Assembly (NCBI RefSeq): GCF_001956315.1
Contig: NZ_KV887143.1
Coordinates: forward strand, 108,314-172,313
Length of the DNA: 64,000 bases
From: Sphingomonas montana
GTDB taxonomy: Bacteria > Pseudomonadota > Alphaproteobacteria > Sphingomonadales > Sphingomonadaceae
Direction: 5' to 3'
Positions 27,957-37,937 of this stretch are shown one piece after another. Made by a program: the position numbers and the translations under genes. Each line of letters starts with the position of its first letter. Within the stretch, counting starts at the first letter, position 1. The notes under the pieces are model-generated. The model saw only the letters and a program-made list of their open reading frames with translations, was not told the DNA's origin and did no database searches.

Positions 27957-29783
27957 CTACCCCACCCGCCGCCACAGCTTGAACGGCGAGCCCTTCGGCA
28001 ACGGCACCGGAACCAGCCAAGCGGGCACGCGGTTGCGGGCGAGTTGCCAGTAGAAGCCGCCCTTGGCCTCCGCATTGTAGATGGTCGATTCGGACATGCC
28101 GGGGCAGATCAGGAGCAGCGTGGCGCCGTGCCGCGCCATCGTCGCGCGCGCATTGTCGGGCGTGCCACGGAATGCCTTGATGACGTCGAGGATGGCGGTC
28201 TGGTTGCGGTGGTAGGGGCCGGCGATCGCGCGGTGGTGGGTCATGGCGATCAGCCGCGGGCCGAAATCGACGAAGGTCAGCACGGTCGCGGTGGGAATGC
28301 GCGCGATCGGGCGCAGCGCCGGCAGCGTCGGACAGCGGCGGTTGGCCATGTCGATCCGGTTGCGGTAGGTAAGCGCCGGCTTGCCGCCGGGTTTTCCCTG
28401 GCGGGCCACCGGGGCCGGCGCTGCGTTCGCCGCGTTCGGCACGGCGCGCACGACCAGTCCAGCGATGACCCCTGACAACAGCAGGAATGCCGCGACCGTA
28501 CCGAATATGCGCACCATCATCAGCCGGTGGCGCGCGACCATGGGCAGCACGAGCCAGGTGAGTGCGGCGATGCCGGGCACCGCCAGCAGCTGCGCCGGCG
28601 GGCCGGACCGCGTCTGCCACGCCATCAGCCCCGCCGATGTCAGCCCGAGCAGCGCCACCGTGGCCCAGGCGGGGAACAGCGGCGTGCCCCGCGACCGCCA
28701 CAGCACCGTGGCATAGCCGACCAGCCCGACCACGGGTGCCAGCCCGACGGGGAACCAGGTCCGCCAGCCATGGGCGTAGAGCGGCCGGACTTCGTTGATG
28801 TGGACGAACCACAGCGCGCGCAATTCGGGGCTGAGCCGTTCGGGCGTGCCGAGGCATTGCGGCCAGGCGAGTGCGAACCCGCCCGCCACCAGCGCGCCGG
28901 CCGCCACCGCCGCGGCCAGTCGCACCGTGCGGCGATCGTCGCGGATCGATGCCAGCGCCACGAACAGCCCGCCGCCCAGCAACGTCGCCGACAGCCAGAC
29001 CGGCGACAGCGCGTCGCATACGGCCATGCGGTTGTCATGCGACGCGAACAGCATGAACCCGATCGCGCTGCCAAGGCCCAGCGCGATCCCATGCGCGGCC
29101 AGACGCGGGGCCTCCGCCCGGTCCCAGACCCAGCGGAGCGCGACCGCGCCGGTCGCCAGCGCCAGATAAGGCAGCATTTCCAGCCCGATCGTCAGCGACA
29201 GGGCGGCGGCACCGCCGGCCACCAGCCCGCCGCGCCGGCGGACCGGATCGGCACTGCCCGCGACGACGGTCGCCAGCAGCGCCAGTTGCCAGCCATGATG
29301 GTCGATACGGGTCGGCATGAACATGAGCAGCATGGTGCCCATGCAGAAGAACATGCCTGCGCCGAGCGCGAAGGCGGATCGGTCCACGAGCCGACGTACC
29401 GTAACCACCGACGCGAACAGGGCCAGGCCCAGCGGCAGGAGCGGGGCCACCGCCACCGCGATCCGCGCGGCGGTGAACGCGCCCACGAACGGCCGGGTCA
29501 GCAGGATCAGCCCTGCGATCGGCAGGTCCACGATCCGCGACCAGTGGATGCTGGCGCCGTGCGGCGGATCGAGCTTGTACTGGCGCAGGTCGTACCAACC
29601 CTGGCCGCCAAGCCACGCATTCACCTGCGCGAACCGCAGATTGTCGTCGGTATCGGCCAGCCCCAGCCAGCTAATCTGCCGCCACTTGTAGACGATCAGA
29701 ATCGCCGCGCCGACCGCCCAGAACAGCAGGGTCCAGCGGATCCAGTGGCGGGCGGCAGCGTCGGTCGGCGGCGTCGTGGGCAC
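27957..29783 (-). CDS. GT-C-fold membrane glycosyltransferase, STT3-like
   Basis: A 608-residue protein with ~12 membrane segments and a soluble C-terminal domain. The first periplasmic loop holds GLADTDDNLRFAQVNAWL, followed by PPHGASIHWSRIVDLP, and a later loop holds TRIDHHGWQLALL; the acidic pair and the DHHGW loop resemble STT3/AglB-type oligosaccharyltransferases, which use polyprenyl-linked sugars. The WWD-type acceptor motif was not found, so transfer to protein is not claimed. A divergent gtrA starts 113 bases away and a GtrB-like enzyme follows, which fits use of an undecaprenyl-phosphate sugar. Confidence 0.65.
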   Translation of the reverse strand: MPTTPPTDAAARHWIRWTLLFWAVGAAILIVYKWRQISWLGLADTDDNLRFAQVNAWLGGQGWYDLRQYKLDPPHGASIHWSRIVDLPIAGLILLTRPFVGAFTAARIAVAVAPLLPLGLALFASVVTVRRLVDRSAFALGAGMFFCMGTMLLMFMPTRIDHHGWQLALLATVVAGSADPVRRRGGLVAGGAAALSLTIGLEMLPYLALATGAVALRWVWDRAEAPRLAAHGIALGLGSAIGFMLFASHDNRMAVCDALSPVWLSATLLGGGLFVALASIRDDRRTVRLAAAVAAGALVAGGFALAWPQCLGTPERLSPELRALWFVHINEVRPLYAHGWRTWFPVGLAPVVGLVGYATVLWRSRGTPLFPAWATVALLGLTSAGLMAWQTRSGPPAQLLAVPGIAALTWLVLPMVARHRLMMVRIFGTVAAFLLLSGVIAGLVVRAVPNAANAAPAPVARQGKPGGKPALTYRNRIDMANRRCPTLPALRPIARIPTATVLTFVDFGPRLIAMTHHRAIAGPYHRNQTAILDVIKAFRGTPDNARATMARHGATLLLICPGMSESTIYNAEAKGGFYWQLARNRVPAWLVPVPLPKGSPFKLWRRVG

Positions 29784-29896
29784 GGTTCATCCTTCAAACG
29801 TGGCCCGGCGGGCAGCGCGCTATGGAACCATGGGTCGCGCGCGACAACCATGTTTGACGCGCACTTCGTTCAGTCCTAGCGCGCCATATTACCGGC

Positions 29897-30349
29897 ATGA
29901 CCTTTCCGATTTCCTCAACCGACGATTCGACGCCCGGCCTGGCCGGGCGGATCCGCGCCTTCCTTTCGGGCACGGGGGGGCAGTTCGTGCGCTATGCCAT
30001 CACGGGGTTCGGCGTCACGGCGCTGGCGGCGGCGATCTACTGGGTGCTGGCGACGCCGCTGCGCATGCATCCGCAACTGGCCAATCTGGCGGGTTATGCC
30101 GCGGCCGTGTCGATCGGCTACGTCATCCACAGCCGGTGGAGCTTCCGCGGGCACGGCAGCCGCGACAATCAGGTCCGCACCACCATCCGGTTCGTAACCG
30201 CCTCGCTCATCAGCCTGGGGATGAACAGCGCCTGGATCTGGTTGCTGGTCCACCGGCTGCATGGGCCGACCTGGTGGCCGATCGTGCCGATCATGTTCGT
30301 GACACCCGTGGCGATGTTCTGGCTTAACCGGCTATGGGTCTTCGAATGA
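29897..30349 (+). CDS. GtrA family flippase-like membrane protein
   Basis: A 150-residue protein with four membrane segments and the GtrA signatures FVRYAITGFGVTALAAAI, IGYVIHSRWSF, FVTASLISLGMNSAWIW and FWLNRLWVF. GtrA proteins are thought to flip polyprenyl-phosphate sugars to the periplasmic side for transfer to surface glycans. Its stop overlaps the ATG of the GtrB-like gene (ATGA), the classic gtrA-gtrB pairing. Confidence 0.92.
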   Translation: MTFPISSTDDSTPGLAGRIRAFLSGTGGQFVRYAITGFGVTALAAAIYWVLATPLRMHPQLANLAGYAAAVSIGYVIHSRWSFRGHGSRDNQVRTTIRFVTASLISLGMNSAWIWLLVHRLHGPTWWPIVPIMFVTPVAMFWLNRLWVFE

Positions 30350-31386
30350 CAGACCCGTACCGCGTGCCTGCTCCCATATCCGGTCCGGCCGCGAGCGCGG
30401 AGAGGTGCGGCGAACCGCGCCCGCTGGTGACGATGATCGTGCCGGTAAAGGACGAGGAGGCGGCGATCGGCACCTTCGTGCAGCGGGTGACGCTGGTCCT
30501 CGATTCGCTGGCCGAGCCGCGGGGCTGGGAAATCCTGTTCGTCGACGACGGATCGACCGACGCCACGCTGCCCGCGATCATGGCCGCCAACCATGCCGAC
30601 CCGCGGATCCGCGCGTTGTCGCTGTCGCGCAATTTCGGCAAGGAGGCCGCGCTGTCGGCCGGGCTGGACGTCGCGCGCGGCGAGGTGTCGATCCCGATCG
30701 ATGTCGACCTGCAGGACCCGCCGGAAGTGATCGGCGAGATGATCGCCAAATGGCGCGACGGGTACGAGGTGGTGTACGGCGTGCGCCGCAACCGGGCGAG
30801 CGACACGTTGCCCAAGCGGTTCACGGCCGACTTCTACTACCGCGCGCACAACTGGTTGTCGGCGGACAAGATTCCCGAACATGCCGGCGATTTCCGGCTG
30901 CTCGACCGGCGGGTGGTGGAGGTGATCCGCACGATGCCGGAACGCAACCGGTTCATGAAGGGCCTGTTCGCATGGGGCGGGTTTCGCCAGACCTCGGTCG
31001 AATATGACCGGGTCGAACGGACGCTGGGCACGACCAAGTTCAACTACTGGAAGCTCTGGACGCTGGCGATCGACGGGATCACGTCGGCATCGACGGTGCC
31101 GCTCCGCGTCTGGAGCTATCTGGGCGGGGCGATCGCGCTGTGCGGCATCGTCTATGCGCTGTTCGTGGCGGCGCGCACGCTGCTGTTCGGGTCAGACGTC
31201 GCGGGCTATCCCTCGCTGATGGTCGCGATCCTGTTCTTCGGCGGGTTGCAGCTGCTGTCGCTGGGCGTGCTGGGCGAGTATGTCGGGCGCATCATGGTCG
31301 AGGTGAAGCACCGGCCGATCTACGTCGTGCGGACCCGGATCGGCATGGACGGCGGGACCAACGGCGCGAGCAGAGGAATGGACTGA
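30346..31386 (+). CDS. GtrB/DPM1-like glycosyltransferase family 2
   Basis: Probably attaches a sugar from a nucleotide donor to undecaprenyl phosphate at the inner face of the membrane. The 346-residue protein shows the GT2 motifs MIVPVKDEEAAIG, ILFVDDGSTD, SRNFGKEAAL and the metal-binding VDLQDPPEVI, plus FRLLDRR and a C-terminal pair of membrane helices typical of GtrB. ATG 30346 overlaps the gtrA stop; an in-frame ATG at 30334 would lie inside gtrA. The sugar cannot be told from sequence. Confidence 0.9.
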   Translation: MTDPYRVPAPISGPAASAERCGEPRPLVTMIVPVKDEEAAIGTFVQRVTLVLDSLAEPRGWEILFVDDGSTDATLPAIMAANHADPRIRALSLSRNFGKEAALSAGLDVARGEVSIPIDVDLQDPPEVIGEMIAKWRDGYEVVYGVRRNRASDTLPKRFTADFYYRAHNWLSADKIPEHAGDFRLLDRRVVEVIRTMPERNRFMKGLFAWGGFRQTSVEYDRVERTLGTTKFNYWKLWTLAIDGITSASTVPLRVWSYLGGAIALCGIVYALFVAARTLLFGSDVAGYPSLMVAILFFGGLQLLSLGVLGEYVGRIMVEVKHRPIYVVRTRIGMDGGTNGASRGMD

Positions 31387-32117
31387 TGGACGCCAGCATC
31401 TATGCGCGGATGGCCGAGATCGACGGCGAACATTGGTGGTTCGCCGCACGCCGCCGGATCGTGGCGGCGCTGATCGAGGCGCAGGCCCCGCGGCGGTCGG
31501 GCATGGCGATTCTGGAGGTCGGCTGCGGCACGGGATCGAACATCCCGCTGTTGCAGGGCTATGGCACGGTCGATGCGGTGGAGCCGGACGATTTCGCCCG
31601 GGCCTTCGCCTCCACCCGCAGCGGCGTCGCGGTGAAGGGCGGGTATCTGCCCGACGGCGTCGCGTTGCAGGACGGGCATTACGACTTCATCGTGCTGCTC
31701 GACGTGCTGGAACATATTCCGGGCGATCTGGAAGCGCTGACCGCGCTGCGCCGCAAGCTGGCCCCCGGCGGTCGGTTGATGGTGACCGTGCCCGCCAATC
31801 CGTGGATGTGGAGCGCGCATGACGCCGCCCACCACCACCAGCGCCGCTATACTGCGGCCACGCTGGCCGATGTGTTCGTGCGCGCCGGGTTCCGCGTGCG
31901 GCATCGCAGCCATTTCAACACGCTGCTGTTCCCGCTGATCGTCGGGGTGCGGTGGCTGCACAAGCTGACCGGCAAGACCGGCGGGGACGATGATGCGATG
32001 CCGTCGCCGCGCGTGAACCGCCTGCTCGAACGGCTGTTCGGTGCGGAACGTCACATCGTGGCGCGGCGGTCGCTGCCCTTCGGCGTGTCGCTGGCACTGG
32101 TCGCCGAACCGGCCTGA
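31386..32117 (+). CDS. Class I SAM-dependent methyltransferase in the glycan cluster
   Basis: A 243-residue enzyme with the SAM site AILEVGCGTGSNIPLL, acidic VEPDD after strand 2, and FIVLLDVLEHIPGDLEAL before strand 4. The N-terminal EHWWFAARRRI and the HHHQRRYT stretch are shared with methyltransferases of polysaccharide clusters. Its ATG shares one base with the upstream stop (TGATG), so it forms a coupled gtrA-gtrB-methyltransferase unit and may act on the lipid-linked or transferred sugar. Its 3' end overlaps the convergent membrane gene by 67 bases. Confidence 0.85.
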   Translation: MDASIYARMAEIDGEHWWFAARRRIVAALIEAQAPRRSGMAILEVGCGTGSNIPLLQGYGTVDAVEPDDFARAFASTRSGVAVKGGYLPDGVALQDGHYDFIVLLDVLEHIPGDLEALTALRRKLAPGGRLMVTVPANPWMWSAHDAAHHHQRRYTAATLADVFVRAGFRVRHRSHFNTLLFPLIVGVRWLHKLTGKTGGDDDAMPSPRVNRLLERLFGAERHIVARRSLPFGVSLALVAEPA

Positions 32118-33655
32118 ACCGGCGCGGATGGCCGCACGACGCGGTACAGGATGCCGCGTGCGCGCCCGTGCCAGACGGGCATCAGGTCGGGATAGCGGAC
32201 CCAGCCCGACCGCGGCATGTCGATCAGCCAAAGATAATCATAGGCGGCGCGCGGAAAGTTCACCAGCGTATCGCGAAACACCGGTTCGCCGCGCCGGCGA
32301 CAGCGGAGCGGGCGCAGCATCTGTGTCGGATCGCCGCCGAACCGGCCGACATGGGGGTTGCGGATCGTCAACAGTTGCGCACCCGCCATCGCCCACTGGC
32401 CGTTCACGAACGCCTGTTTGCGGCCGATCGCGATGCTGCCGAGATGGTCCATCCGCGAATAGCTCCACGTCCCTTCGCAGGGCAGGTTGACCAGCACCAT
32501 CACGCGCGCGCCGACGGGTAGATGGTCGATCGCCGCAAGCTGTTCGTCATAGGCGCGGTCCAACCGAGCGTAATGGAGCGTGTGGCCGGTCAGCCGGACC
32601 AGCAGGAACAGCAATGCGGCGATCGCCAGCGCAGGCCGCCACCAGCGCGCATCCCCGACCGGCCGCAACGCCACCGCCGCGACGGCCAGCGCATAGGGCG
32701 CCATCCGCATGTCGGCATAGGCCGAACCGAGCAGGACGCGCGGTAGCACCGCATAGGCGGCGAACAGAAACAGCGCGGCCAGGCCGAGCGTGCGATCGTA
32801 CCGAAAGCCGATCCGCGCAACGCCCATCCCGAGCAGCGCGATGAAGAGCGAAACGCAGGCCATGTCGAACTGGCGGTTGTCGTCGCGCAACGCGGCGACC
32901 AGCCAGCCGAGTTTCCACATGACGGCATAACCGCCGGTCGTGCCGGCGACCGCACCGGACCGCCAGACCAGCATCAGGATCATCGGCGGCACCAGTGGCA
33001 GGCAGGCGATGCCGGCATGCCACAGCGTTGCGAACAGGGGCCGCGTGGGCTCATCGCCACCGCCCCGCGCGCGGACCAGCTCCGCGGCGGCGGCCAGCAG
33101 GCACAGCACCGCCCAGCCATAGCTGTGGCAGACCCAGATCATGAGGCCGATCGGCACGAACAGCAGCGCGCGCAACCGCGTCCGCCCTGTCCGGCCGAGC
33201 CGCAGCCACAGGGCGAACGCCAGGAAGGCCAGCGCCATCGACAGCGCGAAGTTGGCGAACCCGAACTGGAACGGATAACCATAGGCGAACGGCAGCGCGA
33301 ACGCCGCGCCGGCCGGCACGCGGCCATGCGCTTCCCGCGCCATCCACAGCAGTCCGCCGGCGGTCAGCGCCGGGATCAGCAGGACGATCAGCTTGACCGC
33401 CGGTTCCAGCCCCATCAGCCGGGACAGCGGCACGACCAGCAGATCGATACCCATATTGCCGATCAGGCCCCATTCGAACCCATAATAGCGTTGCAGCCAG
33501 GGCGACTGCGCACGGCCGAGTTCGACGCCGTAGCGCCCGATATGGCCCAGCAGGTCGGTGATGGGGGGAATGTCGGGACGGAGCAGCGGGATCACCATCA
33601 GGCACGCCAGCCCGATCGCGTACCACCGCCACTGCCACCAGGCGCGATCGGTCAT
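32051..33655 (-). CDS. Unknown polytopic membrane protein, possibly GT-C-like
   Basis: A 534-residue protein with ~10 membrane helices and a soluble C-terminal part. I recognise no named family. An early loop reads PDIPPITDLLGHIGRYG, with acidic and His residues where GT-C glycosyltransferases carry theirs; the context (GtrA, GtrB, two other GT-C-like proteins) supports a surface-sugar role, but this is inference. The start at MTDRAWWQWRW was chosen because upstream codons are non-coding in appearance. The last 22 codons overlap the convergent methyltransferase gene; the C-terminal tail there is low-complexity and Ser/Thr/Arg-rich. Confidence 0.75.
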   Translation of the reverse strand: MTDRAWWQWRWYAIGLACLMVIPLLRPDIPPITDLLGHIGRYGVELGRAQSPWLQRYYGFEWGLIGNMGIDLLVVPLSRLMGLEPAVKLIVLLIPALTAGGLLWMAREAHGRVPAGAAFALPFAYGYPFQFGFANFALSMALAFLAFALWLRLGRTGRTRLRALLFVPIGLMIWVCHSYGWAVLCLLAAAAELVRARGGGDEPTRPLFATLWHAGIACLPLVPPMILMLVWRSGAVAGTTGGYAVMWKLGWLVAALRDDNRQFDMACVSLFIALLGMGVARIGFRYDRTLGLAALFLFAAYAVLPRVLLGSAYADMRMAPYALAVAAVALRPVGDARWWRPALAIAALLFLLVRLTGHTLHYARLDRAYDEQLAAIDHLPVGARVMVLVNLPCEGTWSYSRMDHLGSIAIGRKQAFVNGQWAMAGAQLLTIRNPHVGRFGGDPTQMLRPLRCRRRGEPVFRDTLVNFPRAAYDYLWLIDMPRSGWVRYPDLMPVWHGRARGILYRVVRPSAPVQAGSATSASDTPKGSDRRATM

Positions 33656-33730
33656 GGCTTTGCCTGTATCGAAGCGGAGCCCCGTCGGGAATAGAAATGC
33701 GGGGAGTGGGAGGCGCGCTGGCATCTGCTC

Positions 33731-33758
33731 CGTCATTCCGGTTTTCGCCGGGATGACG
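33731..33758. repeat. REP-like inverted repeat upstream of GT39-like gene
   Basis: CGTCATTCCGG/CCGGGATGACG (10 of 11 pairs) around TTTTCG. It lies in the divergent gap between two membrane-protein genes. A related hairpin with the same ATCCCGG...CCGGGAT core is at 54916-54935. Confidence 0.6.
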
Positions 33759-33827
33759 CTCGGTGGCTCCGACGAACGGCATGCGGCGTGCTTTCCTTCC
33801 CTCTGGCCAGACCCTAAGGCGGCGGCC

Positions 33828-35375
33828 ATGGAACGGGCGCGGCTACTCCGGACGATCGGCATCCTCGGCGCGTTCGGGTTGCTCGCGCTCGCGCTGTACT
33901 TCCGGTTCCACGCATCGCTGGTGGAACCGTTCTGGCTGGACGAGGCGTATAGCGCCTATGCGGCGGGCAAGGGGTTCGGTTTCCTCTGGCATGTCGTCGC
34001 GACCTACGAAACGCATCCGCCCTTCTACTATTCGCTGCTGCGCTGCTGGACGCTGCTGTTCGGCGACAGCCTGGCCGGTCACCGGTCGCTGGGGTATGTC
34101 GCGGGTGTCGCGGTGCTGCCGGTGATCTGGCTTGGCGCGCGCGATTCGGGGCGGCTGGCGGGGCTCGATCCGCGGCGCATCGCATGGGGGGCGACGGCGT
34201 TCGCGGCGGTGTCGATCGCGCTGGTCGCGATGACCCGCGAGGTGCGGCCCTATCCGGTGATGATTCTGGTCTATGCCGGCACGCTGTGGGCGCTGGTCCG
34301 GCTGGGGATCGCCGCGGAACGCGGGCGGGGCGTCGCCGGCCGGCCGTTTGCGGGCTATCTCGTCGGGCTGGCGCTCATGCTGTGGCTGCACAATCTGGGC
34401 GTGCTCTATGCGGCCGCGATCGGGCTGGCGTTCGCCGCGCTGGTGCTGCGTGCGCGTCTGTCGCGACGCGACTGGGTACGGATCGTTAGCGGGCATCTGC
34501 TGGTCCTGCTCGCCTGGCTGCCCGCGCTCGCCATTCTGGCCGATCAGGCGCCGACCTGGGTCAGGGCGACGTGGCTGACCTTTTCCTGGGCCACGGTGCC
34601 GGGCAAGCTTGCGATCCTCTATGCCGCGCCGGGTTTCGCGCCCGGTGTCGCGTTGTTCGTGCTGGCCGGTTTGGCGATCTGGCGACTGATGGAGCGCGCG
34701 CCGGCGCGGCGGCTGGCAGCGGCGCTGTTTGCGCTCGCGCTGGTGCCCCCGGGCCTGTCGATCGCGCTGTCGGCGATGGTCGCACCGGTGTTCATCATGC
34801 GCACCATGACGCCGGTCGCGGTCCCGGCAATGCTGCTGCTGAGCATCGGGACGATCGGCTGGGCGGCGGGGTGGCGGCGTCATGTCGGGCTGACCGCCGG
34901 GCTGGTCGTCGCGTTCCACATGATCCTGGTCGATGTTCGCGAGCGGCAGCATGTCGGCGGGCAACAGGACTGGTACGGGGTCGTGCGGTTCCTCGCCCCG
35001 CGCTGGCAGCCGGGCGACGTGCTGCTCGCCTATCCCAATGAGGGGGCGCTGCCGCTGGTGTTCGCGCTGCGCGACCGCGGCGTGACCATTCCGGTGCGGC
35101 CGGTGCCGACACCCGTGCCGTCGATCGGGGTCGGGGGGTGGTACCCCACCGGCAGCCGCGGCGTCGTGTCGCTCCCGCGCGACCGGTTGCGGGCCATCGC
35201 GCGGGAGCCTGCGGTGCAGGCGGCGCGGACGGTGTGGCTGCTTCGGCTGGGGCCGCGGGCCTATGACAAGGGAGACATGTTCCTGCGCGAGTTGTCGGTC
35301 GGCCGGCGGCCGGTGGCGCGGTTGTACTGGAACCCGATCAACCTGATTGCGCTGCGGCGAGCGGAGAAGTCTTAA
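33828..35375 (+). CDS. ArnT/GT39-like membrane glycosyltransferase
   Basis: A 515-residue protein with 10-12 membrane helices. The first periplasmic loop has PFWLDEAYSAY and THPPFYY, the pattern of GT39/ArnT-type enzymes that take sugars from undecaprenyl phosphate; the following AMTREVRPYP is also typical of the superfamily. The C-terminal ~130 residues are a soluble domain. ATG 33828 was preferred to earlier in-frame starts because the sequence before it is a repeat-bearing promoter region. Acceptor and sugar are unknown. Confidence 0.8.
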   Translation: MERARLLRTIGILGAFGLLALALYFRFHASLVEPFWLDEAYSAYAAGKGFGFLWHVVATYETHPPFYYSLLRCWTLLFGDSLAGHRSLGYVAGVAVLPVIWLGARDSGRLAGLDPRRIAWGATAFAAVSIALVAMTREVRPYPVMILVYAGTLWALVRLGIAAERGRGVAGRPFAGYLVGLALMLWLHNLGVLYAAAIGLAFAALVLRARLSRRDWVRIVSGHLLVLLAWLPALAILADQAPTWVRATWLTFSWATVPGKLAILYAAPGFAPGVALFVLAGLAIWRLMERAPARRLAAALFALALVPPGLSIALSAMVAPVFIMRTMTPVAVPAMLLLSIGTIGWAAGWRRHVGLTAGLVVAFHMILVDVRERQHVGGQQDWYGVVRFLAPRWQPGDVLLAYPNEGALPLVFALRDRGVTIPVRPVPTPVPSIGVGGWYPTGSRGVVSLPRDRLRAIAREPAVQAARTVWLLRLGPRAYDKGDMFLRELSVGRRPVARLYWNPINLIALRRAEKS

Positions 35376-35380
35376 TCGTC

Positions 35381-35452
35381 CGTTCCCCGGCGCAGGCCGG
35401 GGCCCTGGATGCAACCGTTCCATCTAGGCCCCGGCCTATGCGCCGGGGAACG
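35381..35452. repeat. 72-bp long inverted repeat between GT39-like gene and argG
   Basis: Left arm starts CGTTCCCCGGCGCAGGCC and pairs with the right arm (35427-35452) over 24 of 26 positions, the only difference being a 2-base insertion. A homologous element lies at 46328-46393. It sits between convergent genes and may also stop transcription, although no T-run follows. Confidence 0.8.
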
Positions 35453-35475
35453 CTTCGTGCTTCTAGCGTCTAGCC

Positions 35476-36693
<1,218 letters not shown>

Positions 36694-36807
36694 GTCCGTC
36701 CCTTCAACCCGTAAATTCGCGCGCGCCTTGCCATCCGGGGCCAGCGCATTCAAGCGCCATACAGTTGGACGGCCCCATATCGTCGCCCCGTACGTAGAGG
36801 ACCGGAC

Positions 36808-37302
36808 ATGGACCAAGGAACAGTTATGCCCCCGATGACCCTCTTGATGACCGCGATGCTCGGTCTGGCCGCCGCGCCGGCGCTTTCCGCCGCACCCGCC
36901 GCCGCGGCGAAGACGGGCGCCGACGTGACGCGCGCGCAGATGCAGGCGGAGGTCGACGGTGTGTTCAAGCTGGCCGACACGAACAAGGACGGGTTCATGA
37001 GCCGCGCGGAATTCGGCAAGCGGATGGGCGTCGTCCTGAACCGCACGCCGCCGGGCACGAAGAACGCGCCGACCGCGAAAGAGGCGCAGGACATGCTGAA
37101 CGCCGCCAATGCCGCTTTCAAGGCAGTCGACAGCAACAGCGACGGGAAGCTGAGCCCGGCGGAGGCATCGCGCCGCCCGATGCGCGCGTTCGACATGGTC
37201 GATGCCAATCACGACGGTGTGCTGACGCTGGCGGAGAAGATTGCCGCACGCAAGCCGGGCGCGGGCGCGATCCTGGATCGCAAGCTGACACCGGGGCGTT
37301 GA
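36808..37302 (+). CDS. Secreted EF-hand calcium-binding protein (first of two)
   Basis: A 164-residue protein with a signal peptide (to about residue 30, [10 protein letters not shown]) and three EF-hand loops with correct spacing: [26 protein letters not shown] and [13 protein letters not shown]. All have Asp at 1, 3 and 5 or close replacements (Asn/Ser) and Glu at 12. Expected in the periplasm or outside the cell as a calcium binder; partner unknown. AGAGGA precedes ATG 36808. A second EF-hand gene follows after 28 bases. Confidence 0.87.
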   Translation: MDQGTVMPPMTLLMTAMLGLAAAPALSAAPAAAAKTGADVTRAQMQAEVDGVFKLADTNKDGFMSRAEFGKRMGVVLNRTPPGTKNAPTAKEAQDMLNAANAAFKAVDSNSDGKLSPAEASRRPMRAFDMVDANHDGVLTLAEKIAARKPGAGAILDRKLTPGR

Positions 37303-37330
37303 CAGCCGGGACGGGGCAAGGAGAGACGTG

Positions 37331-37792
37331 ATGAAGCCGATGCTGACGACGATCGCGGCGATGATGCTGGCGGTGCCCCTTGGCCTGGGCGGGGCAGTTC
37401 ATGCGCAGCAGCCGGGGCCGCAGGGGCGTGGGCCGGATTTCCTGTTGCGGGGGGCGGCCGCTGAACGGGCGACCGGCCTCAGCCACATGCTCGACGCGGA
37501 TCGCGACGGTGCGGTCAGCCGTGCCGAGGTCGATGCGTGGGCGGCGGGCAAGGCAGTACCCCCCGCCATCCTCGAATCGATGTTCGCGGACGCCGATACG
37601 AACCGCGACGGCCGTATCACCCTGGCCGAGCAGCAGGCCGACGCGCTGCGTAGCTTCGACGAGGCCGATACCGATCATGACGGGCGCATGACGGGTGCCG
37701 AGCGCGCGGCGGCAGAAGCAAGATTCTCGGCGCAGGAGCCGGGTACTGGCGTTGCGCCCGCGCCATTGCCGGTACCGACCCGGAAACGCTGA
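37331..37792 (+). CDS. Secreted EF-hand calcium-binding protein (second of two)
   Basis: A 153-residue protein with a signal peptide ([10 protein letters not shown], cleavage near residue 25) and three EF-hand loops: [28 protein letters not shown] and [13 protein letters not shown]. The C-terminal tail is Pro-rich and disordered. AAGGAG lies 7 bases before ATG 37331, so this start is preferred to the GTG three bases earlier. It is similar in layout but not close in sequence to the preceding EF-hand gene, suggesting an old duplication. Confidence 0.87.
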   Translation: MKPMLTTIAAMMLAVPLGLGGAVHAQQPGPQGRGPDFLLRGAAAERATGLSHMLDADRDGAVSRAEVDAWAAGKAVPPAILESMFADADTNRDGRITLAEQQADALRSFDEADTDHDGRMTGAERAAAEARFSAQEPGTGVAPAPLPVPTRKR

Positions 37793-37937
37793 CGATCGAT
37801 GCCCGCGCCTTCGGCGCTTGAAATCGATATTGCATAACGATCGGTCGCGCCCGCCAGAATAGCGACCTGTCGTAAACCCATGTTTATTTTCGTAACCGCG
37901 CTCTGGCTAGCCTGTCATCCTTTGCCGGGGCGCGATC

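Noticed and set aside
27957-29783. Calling this protein an oligosaccharyltransferase outright
   Set aside because: The acidic and DHHGW loops resemble STT3 but the acceptor-site WWD-type motif was not found; kept only as GT-C-like.
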